The notes: generated by a model from the letters alone, not told the origin. 64,000 nt of DNA from Rheinheimera riviphila (GCF_004005945.1 NZ_SACS01000004.1:186001-250000), one strand, 5' to 3'; numbered from the stretch's first letter, positions 37,793 to 48,322 are shown. Translations and numbers: made by a program.

Positions 37793-38437
37793 ATGATGAA
37801 TCAGCTGAAAATACAACAATTTCAAGCAACAAGCCGTTTGATGTCCAAAGCAATTTTGGTTGCTGGTCTGAGTTTAAGCAGTACTTTGACCTTGGCGATG
37901 CCACAAGTCGGCCAGCCGGCGCCGGATTTCACCGTCGTCGATAGCCAGGGCAAGCAACATCAACTCAAAGATTTTGCCGGTAAAACGCTGGTGCTGGAAT
38001 GGACCAATGACCAATGTCCGTTTGTAGTGAAACACTACAGCGGCAATATGCAGGCGCTGCAAGCTGAATTTACTGCCAAGCCCGATCAGGTGTGGCTGAG
38101 CGTGATTTCTTCAGCACCAGGTAAACAAGGCCATGTCAGCGCGGAAAAAGCCGATGAACTAACCAAGACCCGCAACGCCAAACCCACAGCAGTGGTATTC
38201 GACGAAACAGGCGCAGCCGGTAAAGCCTATGATGCCAAAACAACTCCGCATATGTACGTGATTGATAAAAATGGCATTTTGCAATATATGGGTGGCATTG
38301 ACAGCATCCCGACCGCCAAAGTAGCAGATATCGCCAAAGCCACGCCACATTTTGCCAATGCTATGCGCGCGGTATTGGTGGGACAGGTGGTCAATCCGGC
38401 GGTAACCAAACCATATGGCTGCAGCGTGAAGTATTAA
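37793..38437 (+). CDS. exported thioredoxin-fold/peroxiredoxin-like protein
   Basis: A 214-residue protein with a signal peptide (ending LTLAMPQ), then the redoxin fold: VGQPAPDFTVVDSQGK, LVLEWTNDQCPFVVKHY with one Cys in the active-site loop, then KTTPHMYVIDKNGI with the cis-Pro. A second Cys is near the C-terminus (PYGCSVKY), too far for a CxxC pair. It resembles the periplasmic AhpC/TSA-like partners encoded next to ScsB-like reductases, which it probably receives electrons from. GGAGCTC precedes the start. Role: likely periplasmic thiol repair or peroxide reduction. Confidence 0.82.
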   Translation: MMNQLKIQQFQATSRLMSKAILVAGLSLSSTLTLAMPQVGQPAPDFTVVDSQGKQHQLKDFAGKTLVLEWTNDQCPFVVKHYSGNMQALQAEFTAKPDQVWLSVISSAPGKQGHVSAEKADELTKTRNAKPTAVVFDETGAAGKAYDAKTTPHMYVIDKNGILQYMGGIDSIPTAKVADIAKATPHFANAMRAVLVGQVVNPAVTKPYGCSVKY

Positions 38438-38466
38438 ACTAAAGGTTTGGCCTACATCTGGAACTT

Positions 38467-38496
38467 GAGCAAACCACAGCTGGCCTGGGTTTGCTC
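38467..38496 (+). terminator. hairpin after the DsbD-like/thioredoxin-like pair
   Basis: Arms GAGCAAACC (38467-38475) and GGTTTGCTC (38488-38496) are perfect complements, with three further possible pairs inside the loop. It lies 30 bp past the stop. The following T run is poor, so termination strength is uncertain. Confidence 0.5.
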
Positions 38497-38716
38497 ACAC
38501 TTGCTGATTTCGCAAAGCTGCCTATCAGTCACACGACTGAATACCCAATACCCTCAATCTAATACCATCAATCCGAAACCCAGCACCACTCAGCCGCCGC
38601 GTTTTTTCAGACGCCGTGGTCAGCTTGAATAAAGCTGCTACTTTTCTGTACAAAATCAAAGCTATGTTTATAGTTAAATCGGAACATTGAATTTAGTCAG
38701 TCAACGGAGTGAAACT

Positions 38717-40468
38717 ATGTTTGGGTTAACCTCAAATTCGGACAATATCGTCAACGCAATTCACAAAACTCAAGCCGTTATTCAGTTTTCTTTGGATGGA
38801 CGGATTGAACATGCCAATCAAAACTTTTTGAATTTAATGGGTTATCAGCTCAAAGAAGTGGTGGGCCAACATCACAGTATTTTTCTGGAACCCGGCACCG
38901 CCAGTACCACGTCCTACCAGCAATTTTGGGCGGACTTGCGCAGTGGCAAATCGCAAACTGCCGAATTTAAACGTCTGACGAAATCCGGCAAAGTGGTTTG
39001 GATCCAGGCTTCATACACGCCGATCCTGAAAAATGGCCGGGTGCATAACGTAATCAAATTTGCTTCTGATGTCACAGCTCAGGTGCTCAATCAGGCGAAT
39101 TTTGAATCGCAATTGCAGGCTATTCATCGGGCGCAGGCGGTGATCGAGTTTGATTTGGAAGGTAAAATCCTGTTTGCCAATCCAAATTTTCTAAATTTAA
39201 TGGGCTACAGCCTCAATGAGGTGGTGGGTCAGCATCACCGGATCTTTGTTGATCCAAAAGAAGCGGCGCTTACCAGTTACAGCGATTTTTGGCGCAAATT
39301 GCGTGAAGGGCAATACCAAACGGCCGAATATAAAAGATTCACCAAAAGCGGTAAGGAAGTGTGGATCCACGCCACTTACAATCCAATTAAAGACCCTGAC
39401 GGGAAGGTCTTGAAAATCGTCAAATTTGCCAATGATATCAGCCATGATATCGCGCAGAAAAAAGACTTTCGTTTGTTATCGATGGTTGCCAATGAAACTG
39501 ACAATGCCGTGCTGATTTCCAACTCGGAACGGCAAATTCAGTACGTCAATAAAGGTTTTACCCAGATGACCGGATTTTCGCATCAGGAAGTACTGGGGCA
39601 TGTCGCGCGGGAGTTTTTGGTCGGGCCGAAAACAGACGTAGCCACCCGGGAGCGGATTGACGCTGAATTGTCGGCACCACGGGCGTTTTATGATGAAATT
39701 GAAATTCATCGCAAAGACGGTTCGTCGTTGTGGATTTCGGTGACCAGCAACCCGGTTTATGATGATGCCGGTCACCACAGCCATTACATCGCCATTCTGG
39801 CAGACATTAGCAAGGTCAAATCGGCCGCGCTGGAGTACCAAACGAGGTTTCAGGCCATTAGTCAGTCGAACTTAATGGTCGAGTGGAACAAGGCCGGACA
39901 GTTGGTCGAGCTGAACGATTATCCGCAGCGGCAGTTTAAGCTGAACAATGAAAACTTCAGTCGCGCCGTGGCCGACTGGCGCAGTTTTTTAAATCAGGAT
40001 CAGGCGGCCAAAGTGCTGGCAGGACAAAGTATTGCTGCCGATATTCATGTGCAGGTTGGTACCACCAAACTTGGCATCGCTGCTACTTTTTGCGCGGTGC
40101 GGGATACTTACGGCGATCTGCAGAAAATCATTATGTTTGGCACGGACATTTCCGAGCGCTTGTTGGTGGTGCAGACCAGTGATCTGGTGATGTCGGAATT
40201 GGTCAGCTCCGGCCAGAGTATCAACAATATGGTGTCGTCGATTAACTCAATTGCTGATCAAACCAACTTATTGGCGCTCAACGCAGCCATCGAAGCGGCG
40301 CGGGCAGGAGAAGCCGGGCGTGGCTTTTCAGTGGTGGCTGATGAAGTGCGTCATCTGGCCTCTAAAGCCAGTGCTTCGGCCAGTGAAATTAATACCGTGG
40401 TAGGGAAAAATCAGTCGTTACTCAATAGTTTATCAGCGACTTTGAACAAACTAAATAAGCGGGAATGA
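38717..40468 (+). CDS. soluble chemoreceptor with tandem PAS domains and a short signalling hairpin
   Basis: The start is the ATG at 38717, with GGAG upstream; ATG 38687 is less well placed. No membrane segment is seen. PAS1 (about 12-135) and PAS2 (about 135-255) are near-duplicates ([18 protein letters not shown] and [18 protein letters not shown]). A third PAS (about 265-390) and a degenerate fourth (about 395-490) follow. The C-terminus holds the conserved receptor tip ([20 protein letters not shown]) with only about 35 residues on either side, so the usual long methylation helices are missing. It should contact CheA/CheW. PAS1/2 could bind haem or flavin, as in Aer-type receptors. A hairpin follows directly. 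Confidence 0.88.
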   Translation: MFGLTSNSDNIVNAIHKTQAVIQFSLDGRIEHANQNFLNLMGYQLKEVVGQHHSIFLEPGTASTTSYQQFWADLRSGKSQTAEFKRLTKSGKVVWIQASYTPILKNGRVHNVIKFASDVTAQVLNQANFESQLQAIHRAQAVIEFDLEGKILFANPNFLNLMGYSLNEVVGQHHRIFVDPKEAALTSYSDFWRKLREGQYQTAEYKRFTKSGKEVWIHATYNPIKDPDGKVLKIVKFANDISHDIAQKKDFRLLSMVANETDNAVLISNSERQIQYVNKGFTQMTGFSHQEVLGHVAREFLVGPKTDVATRERIDAELSAPRAFYDEIEIHRKDGSSLWISVTSNPVYDDAGHHSHYIAILADISKVKSAALEYQTRFQAISQSNLMVEWNKAGQLVELNDYPQRQFKLNNENFSRAVADWRSFLNQDQAAKVLAGQSIAADIHVQVGTTKLGIAATFCAVRDTYGDLQKIIMFGTDISERLLVVQTSDLVMSELVSSGQSINNMVSSINSIADQTNLLALNAAIEAARAGEAGRGFSVVADEVRHLASKASASASEINTVVGKNQSLLNSLSATLNKLNKRE

Positions 40469-40491
40469 CTGGCGGCCTGCCGCCAGAATTT
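40469..40491 (+). terminator. weak hairpin after the chemoreceptor gene
   Basis: Arms CTGGCGG (40469-40475) and CCGCCAG (40480-40486) with a 4-base loop, then AATTT. It begins at the stop codon. The T run is short, so it is a candidate only. Confidence 0.4.
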
Positions 40492-40493
40492 GG

Positions 40494-40523
40494 TAGTTCT
40501 TCCGCATTCAGCGCGGCTATAAT
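40494..40523 (+). promoter_or_regulatory. sigma-70 promoter for the FKBP gene
   Basis: A perfect TATAAT at 40518-40523 lies 28 bp upstream of the start codon. The best -35 candidate is TAGTTC (40494-40499) at 18 bp spacing, which is weak, so the -10 carries the call. Confidence 0.5.
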
Positions 40524-40551
40524 CGCATTTTTCTAAGCGATTGGAGTGAAT

Positions 40552-40893
40552 GTGTCTGCTGAACTAACAATTGAAGATTTGATCGTCGGCGATGGCAAAG
40601 CGGCGGTGCGTGGTGCGCTAATCACCACGCACTATCGCGGTTTTCTGGCTGATGGTACCGAGTTTGATTCCTCCTATCGCCGGGACGAACCCTTTCAATG
40701 TATTTTGAGCAACAACCGGGTCATTCAGGGCTGGATCTTGGGGCTACAAGGGATGAAAACCGGCGGTAAACGCCGGCTTTGGGTACCGGCAGCATTGGCT
40801 TATGGCGAACGGCAGATTGGTACGATGATCCCACCAAATTCTGATTTGACCTTCGAGATTGAACTCTTAGAAGTACTGACGCGCGATGATTAA
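40552..40893 (+). CDS. FKBP-type peptidyl-prolyl cis-trans isomerase
   Basis: A single FKBP domain of about 113 residues: ITTHYRGFLADGTEFDSSYRR by segments, FQCILSNNRVIQGWILGLQGMKTGGKR, and the late LAYGERQIGTMIPPNSDLTFEIELL. The active-site aromatic and Asp residues are present. There is no signal peptide and no dimerisation domain, so it is a small cytoplasmic isomerase. GTG 40552 follows GGAG with good spacing; GTG 40546 in the same frame lies within that site and is less likely. Its terminator overlaps the 3' end of the convergent hisIE gene. Confidence 0.9.
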   Translation: MSAELTIEDLIVGDGKAAVRGALITTHYRGFLADGTEFDSSYRRDEPFQCILSNNRVIQGWILGLQGMKTGGKRRLWVPAALAYGERQIGTMIPPNSDLTFEIELLEVLTRDD

Positions 40894-40911
40894 ATCCCAC
40901 GTCAGCAGCAC

Positions 40912-40936
40912 AGCCGGCTACTGATGCCGGCTTTTT
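40912..40936 (+). terminator. terminator for the FKBP gene, overlapping the end of hisIE
   Basis: Arms AGCCGGC (40912-40918) and GCCGGCT (40926-40932) with a 7-base loop, then TTTTT. The right arm and T run lie within the last codons of hisIE on the other strand (its stop is at 40918-40920). Confidence 0.75.
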
Positions 40937-41544
40937 AACACCTCAATCACATCATTCAGTTGCAGATCCTGACTACGCAGCAATACCAGCAAGTGGAAGA
41001 TTAAATCGGCGGCTTCATTTTTCAGCTCTTCGCGATCACCGGCCATCGCCGCTAATGCCGATTCCACACCTTCTTCACCGACTTTTTGCGCGATGCGTTT
41101 GACGCCACGGGCGAATAACGATGCGGTGTAGCTTGATTTGGGGTCAGCGTGCTGACGCGCGGCGATCACTGCCTCCAGATCGGTTAAAAAGCTTAAACTC
41201 GGGCTATTGGCATTGTTATCGTGCCAGCAGGTTTCGGTGCCGACGTGGCAGGTGGGGCCTTCGGGTAGGGCAAGCGCCAATAAACTGTCCGCATCACAAT
41301 CCGTTGCTAACGATTGCACTTTGAGAAAGTGGCCCGAGCTTTCGCCTTTGGTCCAGAGCCGTTGTTTGCTGCGACTAAAAAAAGTGACATGGCCTGTGCT
41401 CAATGTCTGGCGCAGCGCGTCGCTATTGGCATACCCCTGCATCAACACTTTACCGGAAATGGCGTGCTGGACTATTAATGGCAACAAACCGTCGGCCGGC
41501 CATTTCAGCATTTCAATGCTGTCGTTATCAAAAATGCTACTCAT
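40918..41544 (-). CDS. hisIE: bifunctional phosphoribosyl-AMP cyclohydrolase/phosphoribosyl-ATP pyrophosphatase
   Basis: A 208-residue fusion (E. coli 203). The N-terminal cyclohydrolase domain (about 1-115) has [35 protein letters not shown] and the metal-binding DCDADSLL with Cys residues in PTCHVG and ETCW. The C-terminal pyrophosphatase domain (about 120-208) has [24 protein letters not shown] and the helical [13 protein letters not shown]. It performs steps 2 and 3 of histidine synthesis. It is the last gene of the operon and overlaps hisF by 4 bp. Confidence 0.97.
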   Translation of the reverse strand: MSSIFDNDSIEMLKWPADGLLPLIVQHAISGKVLMQGYANSDALRQTLSTGHVTFFSRSKQRLWTKGESSGHFLKVQSLATDCDADSLLALALPEGPTCHVGTETCWHDNNANSPSLSFLTDLEAVIAARQHADPKSSYTASLFARGVKRIAQKVGEEGVESALAAMAGDREELKNEAADLIFHLLVLLRSQDLQLNDVIEVLKSRHQ

Positions 41545-42314
41545 GGCCGGATCTCCACCTTGGCAGCTAATAAAAACTGCTTTAAATCACTGATTTGAAT
41601 AATGCCTTTGTGAAACACACTGGCCGCTAAAGCACCGTCAACATCGGCCTGTAAAAACACGTCCTGAAAGTGGCTCATCTCGCCAGCGCCACCTGAGGCT
41701 ATCAGCGGCACCTTGCACGCGTCGCGCACCAACTTTAACTGCGCTAAATCATAACCCTGGCGCACACCATCCTGATTCATACAGTTCAATACAATTTCGC
41801 CAGCGCCCAGGCGTTGTACTTCTTTGACCCAATCAACGGTTTGCCAGCGGGTTTTGGCGGTGCGGGACTCGTCACCGGTAAACTGATACACCTGATATAA
41901 ACCAGTGTCTTTATCGAAAAAGCTGTCGATGCCGACCACCACACATTGCTGGCCATAAGCGCGATTCAGTTCCTGGATGAGTTCAGGGCGTGCTAAGGCC
42001 GGGCTATTAACCGAAATTTTATCAGCGCCGAGTTCCAGAATACGGCCAGCGTCTTCCACCGATTTAATACCACCAGCGACACAAAATGGAATATCAATCA
42101 CTTCGGCGATGCGCCGTACCCAGCTTTTATCGACCACGCGGCCATCACTGGAAGCGGTGATATCGTAAAACACCAGCTCGTCTGCACCTTCTTCGGCGTA
42201 GCGTCTGGCCAGTGGCACAATGTCGCCAATCACTTCATGATTGCGAAATTGCACGCCTTTGACCACCATGCCATCGCGCACATCCAGACAAGGAATTAAC
42301 CGTTTTGCCAGCAT
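41541..42314 (-). CDS. hisF: imidazole glycerol phosphate synthase subunit HisF
   Basis: A 257-residue TIM barrel (E. coli 258) beginning [20 protein letters not shown], with catalytic Asp11 in CLDVRDG and Asp near 130 in VVGIDSFF. The phosphate-binding Gly loops are CVAGGIKS and IASGGAGEM. It takes ammonia from HisH and makes IGP and AICAR, which returns to purine synthesis. It overlaps hisA by 19 bp upstream and hisIE by 4 bp downstream, so translation is coupled. Confidence 0.97.
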   Translation of the reverse strand: MLAKRLIPCLDVRDGMVVKGVQFRNHEVIGDIVPLARRYAEEGADELVFYDITASSDGRVVDKSWVRRIAEVIDIPFCVAGGIKSVEDAGRILELGADKISVNSPALARPELIQELNRAYGQQCVVVGIDSFFDKDTGLYQVYQFTGDESRTAKTRWQTVDWVKEVQRLGAGEIVLNCMNQDGVRQGYDLAQLKLVRDACKVPLIASGGAGEMSHFQDVFLQADVDGALAASVFHKGIIQISDLKQFLLAAKVEIRP

Positions 42315-43033
42315 GTAATGGCCTCCTCAATGCTAAATTTACCTTCGAGCAAAGCGCGGCCTAAAATCACTCCGGCGACACCGCTACCGCGTAAACTGCG
42401 GATATGTTCAAGGTTGCCAACACCACCAGAAGCTTGCCACTGAATTTGCGGGTATGCTGCCGCGAGTTCTTGATAAAGTTCGACATTCGGACCTTGTAAG
42501 GTACCGTCACGGCTGATGTCGGTGCAAAGCACATGTTTTGCGCCAGCGGCTATAAAGCCGTCCAGTACTTGCTCTAAAGTGATATTGGAGGCTTCAATCC
42601 AACCGTGGCTAGGCAAGGTTTTTTCGCCTTGGGCGTTAATCGACACATCCAGCGCCAGTACAATGCGATCGCCGCCGTAAATTCGTAACCACTTTTGCAC
42701 CAGTTCCGGCTCGCGAATGGCCAGGCTGCCAATCACCACCCGGGAAGCACCGGCGGCAAGTAAATCAATCACATCTTGTTCGCTGCGCACACCACCACCG
42801 ACCTGAATGGGCAAGGTGGCGTCGAGAATCAGTTGTTTTAATAACGTCAGCTGGCGTTTACTGGCATCTTTAGCGCCACTTAAATCAACCAGATGCAACA
42901 CGCCGGAACCGGCTTTGGCGTATAAATCACGCAGTTCAAACGGAGTTTGCGTGTAGTGGGTGGTTTGGTCATAACTGCCCTGGTACAGGCGGACCGTTTG
43001 ACCGTCGATCAAATCAATAGCCGGGATAATCAA
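42296..43033 (-). CDS. hisA: phosphoribosylformimino-AICAR-phosphate isomerase HisA
   Basis: A 245-residue TIM barrel (E. coli 245) with [21 protein letters not shown] split over the start, catalytic Asp8 in AIDLIDG and the second Asp in LALDVSINA, and the phosphate-binding GGGVRSEQD and ASGGVGNLE loops. It catalyses the Amadori rearrangement of ProFAR to PRFAR. The ribosome site is AAGGATCC. A 47-bp gap separates it from hisH, the longest inside the distal half of the operon. Confidence 0.97.
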   Translation of the reverse strand: MIIPAIDLIDGQTVRLYQGSYDQTTHYTQTPFELRDLYAKAGSGVLHLVDLSGAKDASKRQLTLLKQLILDATLPIQVGGGVRSEQDVIDLLAAGASRVVIGSLAIREPELVQKWLRIYGGDRIVLALDVSINAQGEKTLPSHGWIEASNITLEQVLDGFIAAGAKHVLCTDISRDGTLQGPNVELYQELAAAYPQIQWQASGGVGNLEHIRSLRGSGVAGVILGRALLEGKFSIEEAITCWQNG

Positions 43034-43080
43034 AATTGGATCCTTTTTAAAACCGGGTTACGCAAAAGTGCATGATGCGG

Positions 43081-43722
43081 TTAATTGCCCGCTAAATCTG
43101 TGGCACTCAGCGTTATAAAATTCTGTAATAACTTACGGCCAACACTGCTTGAGCGCTCCGGATGGAACTGCATGCCAAGGTAATTACCTTTGCCAATAAT
43201 CGCTGCAAACTGGCTGCCGTAATCGCAGCTTGCCAGCATAAATTCGGACGGCGCCACCGCAAAACTATGCACAAAATAGACATAGTCTGTTGCAGTTAAG
43301 CCATGTAGCAGCGGATGATTGACCGTTTTAGCAAGCGTATTCCAGCCCATATGCGGCAGGCGCAAACCTTTGGCTTCTAACGGCAACACCTGGCCCGGAA
43401 TTAACCCTAAACAAGCGACATCGCCTTCAGCGCTGTAGTCGGTCATCAGCTGCATGCCCAAGCAAATGCCAAGCGTAGGTTGCGTCAGGTTTTGTAGCAC
43501 TTCGACCAAATTTTTCGCCGAAATATTCGCCATCGCCTGCGCTGCGGTGCCAACACCGGGGATAATCACTTTATCGGCGCTTTGAATCACTGCTGCATCG
43601 CTACTGATCGCCACACGACAGCCCAAGCGCTCAATAGCACAATACACCGAAGTGATATTGGCGCAGCCGGTGTCGACAATCACTAATGAAGTTTGCGAAT
43701 TTTTAGCTAGCAAATCCGTCAT
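43081..43722 (-). CDS. hisH: imidazole glycerol phosphate synthase glutaminase subunit HisH
   Basis: A 213-residue class I glutamine amidotransferase (E. coli 196). The nucleophile Cys is in GICLGMQLM, and the catalytic His and Glu are in MQFHPERSS. The oxyanion strand is VIIPGVGTAAQAM. It supplies ammonia to HisF. The N-terminus is about ten residues longer than usual (MTDLLAKNSQTS), so a later start is possible, though none has a better ribosome site. It begins directly after hisB. Confidence 0.96.
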   Translation of the reverse strand: MTDLLAKNSQTSLVIVDTGCANITSVYCAIERLGCRVAISSDAAVIQSADKVIIPGVGTAAQAMANISAKNLVEVLQNLTQPTLGICLGMQLMTDYSAEGDVACLGLIPGQVLPLEAKGLRLPHMGWNTLAKTVNHPLLHGLTATDYVYFVHSFAVAPSEFMLASCDYGSQFAAIIGKGNYLGMQFHPERSSSVGRKLLQNFITLSATDLAGN

Positions 43723-44793
43723 TTACAACACGCCTTTACTGCTTGGCAGCTCATCGCCGGTTTTTAAAATCGCCTGGCCCAAAGCGCGGCCAAAGGCTTT
43801 AAACAAACCTTCTACCATATGGTGTTTATTGCCAGGCGTGACCGATAGGTGCAATGTCATCAGCATGGCATCGCTTAAGCTTCTGAAAAAGTGCGGTACC
43901 ATTTCCAGATTCAGCTCGCCAACCAATCCTGAGCCTAATTCCGCATCAAATTTCAACAAAGGCCTGCCGGACAAATCTAAGGTGCACTCGGCGCGACATT
44001 CGTCCATCGGCAGTACAAAGCCAAAGCGGTTAATGCCGCGTTTGTTGCCAATCGCCAGTTTCAGCGCTTGACCGAGCGCTAAAGCGGTGTCTTCAACGCT
44101 ATGGTGATCATCAATATGTAAATCGCCTTTCACCGACACTTGCAGCGAAAAACCGCCGTGGGTGGCAATTTGATCCAGCATATGGTCGAAAAAGCCCACG
44201 CCGGTGCTGATGTTGTTGCCGCCTTTGCGGTCTAAATCGACACTGACCCGGATATCAGTTTCGCGGGTGGTGCGCACTACGGTGGCGGTGCGGCCTTTGC
44301 TTAAAATTTGTTTGGTGATCTCGCTCCAACCCAGACTTTCGCGGTCATAACGAAAACTCGGCAAGCCCATATTTTCCGCCAGCTGCACATCGGTTAACCG
44401 ATCGCCAATCACAAACGAATTGGTAAAGTCGATACGACCTTGTTGCAGATAGTCTTTCACCAGTCCCAATTTAGGTTTGCGACAGCTACAGTTATCCGCA
44501 TCAAAGTGCGGGCAAATTAAGGTGTCGGCAAAACGAATGCCTTGTGAATTGAGTAACTGCATCATCTTGTTGTGCGGCGCATCAAAGGTGTTGCGCGGAA
44601 AACTAGCGGTACCAAGGCCATCCTGATTGGTGACCATCACCAGCTGATAACCGGCGTCCTGCAGCTTGAGTAATGCCGGCACCAGACCTGGCTCGTACGC
44701 CAGTTTTTCCAGCGAATCCAGTTGCTTATCAATGGCTGGCTCTTCGACCATCGTGCCGTCGCGGTCAATAAATAAAATCGGTTGGCCAGACAT
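43723..44793 (-). CDS. hisB: bifunctional histidinol-phosphatase/imidazoleglycerol-phosphate dehydratase
   Basis: A 356-residue fusion (E. coli 355). The N-terminal HAD phosphatase (about 1-165) starts [10 protein letters not shown] with the catalytic Asp pair and has a zinc loop [14 protein letters not shown]. The C-terminal dehydratase (about 167-356) has [25 protein letters not shown] and [14 protein letters not shown], the Mn-binding His clusters. The fusion is typical of gammaproteobacteria. The start shares its A with the hisC stop, and hisH follows with no gap. Confidence 0.97.
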   Translation of the reverse strand: MSGQPILFIDRDGTMVEEPAIDKQLDSLEKLAYEPGLVPALLKLQDAGYQLVMVTNQDGLGTASFPRNTFDAPHNKMMQLLNSQGIRFADTLICPHFDADNCSCRKPKLGLVKDYLQQGRIDFTNSFVIGDRLTDVQLAENMGLPSFRYDRESLGWSEITKQILSKGRTATVVRTTRETDIRVSVDLDRKGGNNISTGVGFFDHMLDQIATHGGFSLQVSVKGDLHIDDHHSVEDTALALGQALKLAIGNKRGINRFGFVLPMDECRAECTLDLSGRPLLKFDAELGSGLVGELNLEMVPHFFRSLSDAMLMTLHLSVTPGNKHHMVEGLFKAFGRALGQAILKTGDELPSSKGVL

Positions 44794-45926
44794 TAATTGG
44801 CTCCTGTTATTTCAGTTGAATTTGTAGAAGACTGGTTTTTAAAGTATTGGCTTAACGCATCCGTCACCAACGCCATTTCCGCTGGATTGCCAATCGACAC
44901 CCGCACCACTTGTGACAGACCGATTTGGCTGGATTGGTTGCGGATTAAAATGCCTTGCGCGGCAATTTTAGCCACGCAATCCGCAGCATCCGCCACTTGC
45001 AGCAACACATAGTTGGCGTTTGACGGATACACTTGTTTCACCGCAGACTGGGTTTTGGCAAAGGCGATAAACTCAGCGCGCAGTTGGTTAATGACGACCA
45101 CACTTTGCTTCATCCGCGCCTGACCAGCCGCTGATAACGCCTGCGTGGCAATTTCCGCGACCGGCGCCGCTAACGGGTAAGGCGCAATCATTTGTTTTAG
45201 TGCGTTGATAATGGCGGGCGCCGCTAAGGTGAAACCACAGCGCAGGCCAGCGAGCGCAAAGGCTTTGGATAAAGTGCGCAGCACCACCAGATTTGGATAA
45301 TCGCTGAGTAAATTCAGCACCGAAGCATCAGGCGCGAATTCAATATAAGCTTCATCGACCACCACTAAAGCTTTATCCCGATAAAAATCCAACACTTGCA
45401 GAATTTGCTGCCGCGGAATTAAATCGCCGGTTGGGTTGTTGGGGCTACAGATAAACACCAGTTTTGGTGTTTCCGCTTCGAACATCGCCTCTAAATCCAG
45501 TGTGAAATCAGGCAGCAAAGGCACGATGGTACGGCTGACCTGATTACTCTCGGCGCTGATGGCGTACATGCCATAAGTCGGCGGGCAAATCAGGATGCTA
45601 TCACCGGCTTGGCCAGCTGTTTTTGGTTCACAAAAACTGCGGATCAGCAGCTCAATGCCTTCATCAGCACCACGGCTGACCAGCAGCTGCGATGTATCAA
45701 CACCGGCATAAGCGGCATAAGCAGCGATGAGCGCTGGTGGCTGACATTCCGGATAACGGTTGTAACTGCCAGACAGCTGATATTCCGGCGCTAACGCATT
45801 TTCATTGGCGTTCAGCCATACTGCGCCACCACTCATGCTGCTGCGCGCTGAAGCGTAGGGCACTATCGCTTTGACTGAATCGCGCGCTAAGGCACTGATA
45901 TTTAACTTGTTGTCAGAACTGCTCAT
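44793..45926 (-). CDS. hisC: histidinol-phosphate aminotransferase
   Basis: A 377-residue fold-type I PLP enzyme (E. coli 356). The PLP Lys is in [15 protein letters not shown], the Asp/Tyr set is in [12 protein letters not shown], the Asn in SPNNPTGDL, and the closing Arg in VRVSIGN. The N-terminus includes the substrate-side [10 protein letters not shown]. It converts imidazole acetol phosphate to histidinol phosphate. A 47-bp gap lies between hisD and hisC. Confidence 0.96.
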   Translation of the reverse strand: MSSSDNKLNISALARDSVKAIVPYASARSSMSGGAVWLNANENALAPEYQLSGSYNRYPECQPPALIAAYAAYAGVDTSQLLVSRGADEGIELLIRSFCEPKTAGQAGDSILICPPTYGMYAISAESNQVSRTIVPLLPDFTLDLEAMFEAETPKLVFICSPNNPTGDLIPRQQILQVLDFYRDKALVVVDEAYIEFAPDASVLNLLSDYPNLVVLRTLSKAFALAGLRCGFTLAAPAIINALKQMIAPYPLAAPVAEIATQALSAAGQARMKQSVVVINQLRAEFIAFAKTQSAVKQVYPSNANYVLLQVADAADCVAKIAAQGILIRNQSSQIGLSQVVRVSIGNPAEMALVTDALSQYFKNQSSTNSTEITGAN

Positions 45927-45973
45927 TTGTTTTGAACCTGCTTTATGTAGAACGCGCTTTATTTTGAAACTAC

Positions 45974-47338
45974 TTATTTAGAGCTAACCGGAACTTGTTT
46001 AAATTCACTGCTGTGTTTGCTCTGCTTGTCCAAAGCCGTTAACCGCACTTTCACCGCATTGGCATGCGCGGTTAAACCCTCGGCGCTTGCCAGCGTGATA
46101 ATGGCCGGACCAATCGCCTTAATGCCCTGACTACTAATGGTCTGCACTGTGTAGCGGCGGTAAAAATCCAGCAAACTCAAGCTGGAATGGGTACGACTAT
46201 AGCCATAAGTCGGCAACACATGGTTGGTGCCACTGGCATAATCACCGGCCGATTCTGGGGTCCAGGCGCCGACAAAAATGCTGGCGGCGTTGGTCAGTTT
46301 GGGCAGCAACTGCTGATCCTGATTAGTCTGAATAATCAAATGTTCCGGCGCGTAGAGGTTTGAAACTTTAGCGGCAGTCTCTAAATCGGCGGTCAGAATA
46401 AAACGACTGTGATCAATGGCTTTTTTGGCAATCATCGCGCGTGGTAATTTCAGCAACTGCTCGTTCATCGCCTGCATTGTGTTATCCAGTAACTCCTGGC
46501 TATTGCTAACCAGCATCACTTGCGAGTCCACACCATGTTCGGCTTGTGATAACAAGTCGGCGGCAACAAAAGCCGGGCTGGCGGCTTCGTCGGCGATCAC
46601 CAGTACTTCCGAAGGACCGGCCGGCATATCGATAGCGGCGCCCAGTGGATCTTTACCGACTTGCTGTTTAGCTTCGGTCACATAGCGGTTGCCAGGGCCG
46701 AAAATTTTATCCACTTTGGCAATCGAATCTGTGCCATAAGCCAAAGCGGCAATGGCTTGCGCGCCACCGACGGTATAAATTTCGCTGATGCCACAAAGCT
46801 GCGCCGCATAAATAATTTCCGGTGCAATATCAGATGCTTTGGGTTGACCTGGTGGCGTCACCAATACCACGCGCCGACAATTCGCCAGCTGTGCCGGCAC
46901 GCCTAACATCAACACGGTTGAAGGGAGCGGTGCGCTGCCGCCCGGAATATACAAACCAACGCTATCAAAAGCGGCATGTTTCAGTTCGCAAAGTACACCA
47001 GGACTGGTTTCTAACTTGATATCTTTTGGCAACTGCGCACTGTGGAAAGTGCGGATATTGTGGTACGCCAAATCTATCGCCGCTTTGCATTCCGCCGTCA
47101 GTTTCGCCAGCTGCTGTTGTTGTAACGCATCGGATAACACCAATTCATTACTGTCGACCGCATCAAATTTCTGACTGTAAAACCTAAGCGCTTTATCACC
47201 GGTGTTACGCACCGCTTTAATAATGCCGCACACTTGCTCTGGTAAATCGTCGGCATTTTTCAGTTTTGGCCGCGCCAATAAACGTTTTTTACCATCTTCA
47301 TCTAACTCTGCCCAGACACTGATCCTGACCTCGAGCAT
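45974..47338 (-). CDS. hisD: histidinol dehydrogenase
   Basis: A 454-residue zinc enzyme (E. coli 434). Landmarks are YIPGGSAPLPSTVLMLGVPA, VTPPGQPKASDIAPEI, FGPGNRYVTEAKQQVG, AGPSEVLVIAD and the zinc-site LSQAEHGVDSQ, and a distal YAPEHLI with catalytic Glu and His. It oxidises histidinol to histidine in two NAD-dependent steps. The C-terminal tail is about 15 residues longer than in E. coli and polar. It begins 3 bp after the hisG stop. Confidence 0.97.
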   Translation of the reverse strand: MLEVRISVWAELDEDGKKRLLARPKLKNADDLPEQVCGIIKAVRNTGDKALRFYSQKFDAVDSNELVLSDALQQQQLAKLTAECKAAIDLAYHNIRTFHSAQLPKDIKLETSPGVLCELKHAAFDSVGLYIPGGSAPLPSTVLMLGVPAQLANCRRVVLVTPPGQPKASDIAPEIIYAAQLCGISEIYTVGGAQAIAALAYGTDSIAKVDKIFGPGNRYVTEAKQQVGKDPLGAAIDMPAGPSEVLVIADEAASPAFVAADLLSQAEHGVDSQVMLVSNSQELLDNTMQAMNEQLLKLPRAMIAKKAIDHSRFILTADLETAAKVSNLYAPEHLIIQTNQDQQLLPKLTNAASIFVGAWTPESAGDYASGTNHVLPTYGYSRTHSSLSLLDFYRRYTVQTISSQGIKAIGPAIITLASAEGLTAHANAVKVRLTALDKQSKHSSEFKQVPVSSK

Positions 47339-47341
47339 GAT

Positions 47342-48250
47342 TTACTCCATCATTTTTTCGATCGGTAACACCAGTATAGAACTCGCACCCAGTTGTTTGA
47401 GCTGTTCCATTGTTTCCCAGAATAAAGTTTCGCTGCTGACCACATGTAACGCCACTAAATCGTCATTGCCAGCCAGCGGCAGCAACGTCGGGTTTTCAGC
47501 ACCAGGCAGCAATGCAATCACATCGGCCAGTCGGGCGCGAGGAGCGTGCAGCATAATGTATTTGCTTTCATTGGCTTGCATCACACCTTGAATACGCGGC
47601 ATTAGCTTTTTCAAAAGTTTCAGCTGGGTGCTGTCGGTTAAATCACGACGCTGAATAAGCACTGCTTTGGAGCGGTAAATCACTTCGACTTCTTTTAAAC
47701 CGTTCGCTTCGAGCGTCGCGCCGGTCGATACCAAATCACAGATCGCATCGGCTAAACCAGCGCGTGGTGCGACTTCTACCGAACCTTTTAAATTGACGAT
47801 GCGGGCATTGACGCCATTTTGTTTTAAATAGCGGTTGAGTAAACGCGGGTAAGTGGTGGCGATGGTTTTGCCTTCCAAATTTTTGACACCACCGTAGTTT
47901 TCTTCCTGTGGCACGGCGATGGATAAACGGCAGCCACCAAAATCAAGCCGTGCCAGCACGGTGTAATCGTAAGTTTCGTTATCGAGCTGGCGCTGCAGCG
48001 ACATCTCTTCTAATACGTTTTCGCCGATAATGCCCAGATCGCAGACGCCGTCCATCACTAAGCCAGGAATATCGTCATCACGTACCCGCAGCAAATCAAT
48101 GGGCATATTTTCGACATGAGCGATCAGACGCTGTTCACGTAAATTAATTTTCAGGCCGCAACTGGTGAGTAGCGCTTGTGATTCCTGCGATAACCGGCCG
48201 GATTTCTGAATGGCGATCCGTAATCTCTGGCTTTCGTTGGTGACTGTCAT
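47342..48250 (-). CDS. hisG: ATP phosphoribosyltransferase, long form
   Basis: A 302-residue long-form HisG (E. coli 299). The start reads [16 protein letters not shown], the PRPP-binding region is [17 protein letters not shown], and the C-terminal ACT-like regulatory domain (about 225-300) ends [15 protein letters not shown]. The long form is hexameric and feedback-inhibited by histidine through this domain, so no HisZ is needed. It catalyses the first committed step. It is the first structural gene, 77 bp past the attenuator stem. Confidence 0.97.
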   Translation of the reverse strand: MTVTNESQRLRIAIQKSGRLSQESQALLTSCGLKINLREQRLIAHVENMPIDLLRVRDDDIPGLVMDGVCDLGIIGENVLEEMSLQRQLDNETYDYTVLARLDFGGCRLSIAVPQEENYGGVKNLEGKTIATTYPRLLNRYLKQNGVNARIVNLKGSVEVAPRAGLADAICDLVSTGATLEANGLKEVEVIYRSKAVLIQRRDLTDSTQLKLLKKLMPRIQGVMQANESKYIMLHAPRARLADVIALLPGAENPTLLPLAGNDDLVALHVVSSETLFWETMEQLKQLGASSILVLPIEKMME

Positions 48251-48322
48251 CTGCTTATCCTCTTGGCAACAGAGTGCTGTATGAGTGCAACTCGTTGCTA
48301 TTCGTTAAATTTGTAAAACCGT

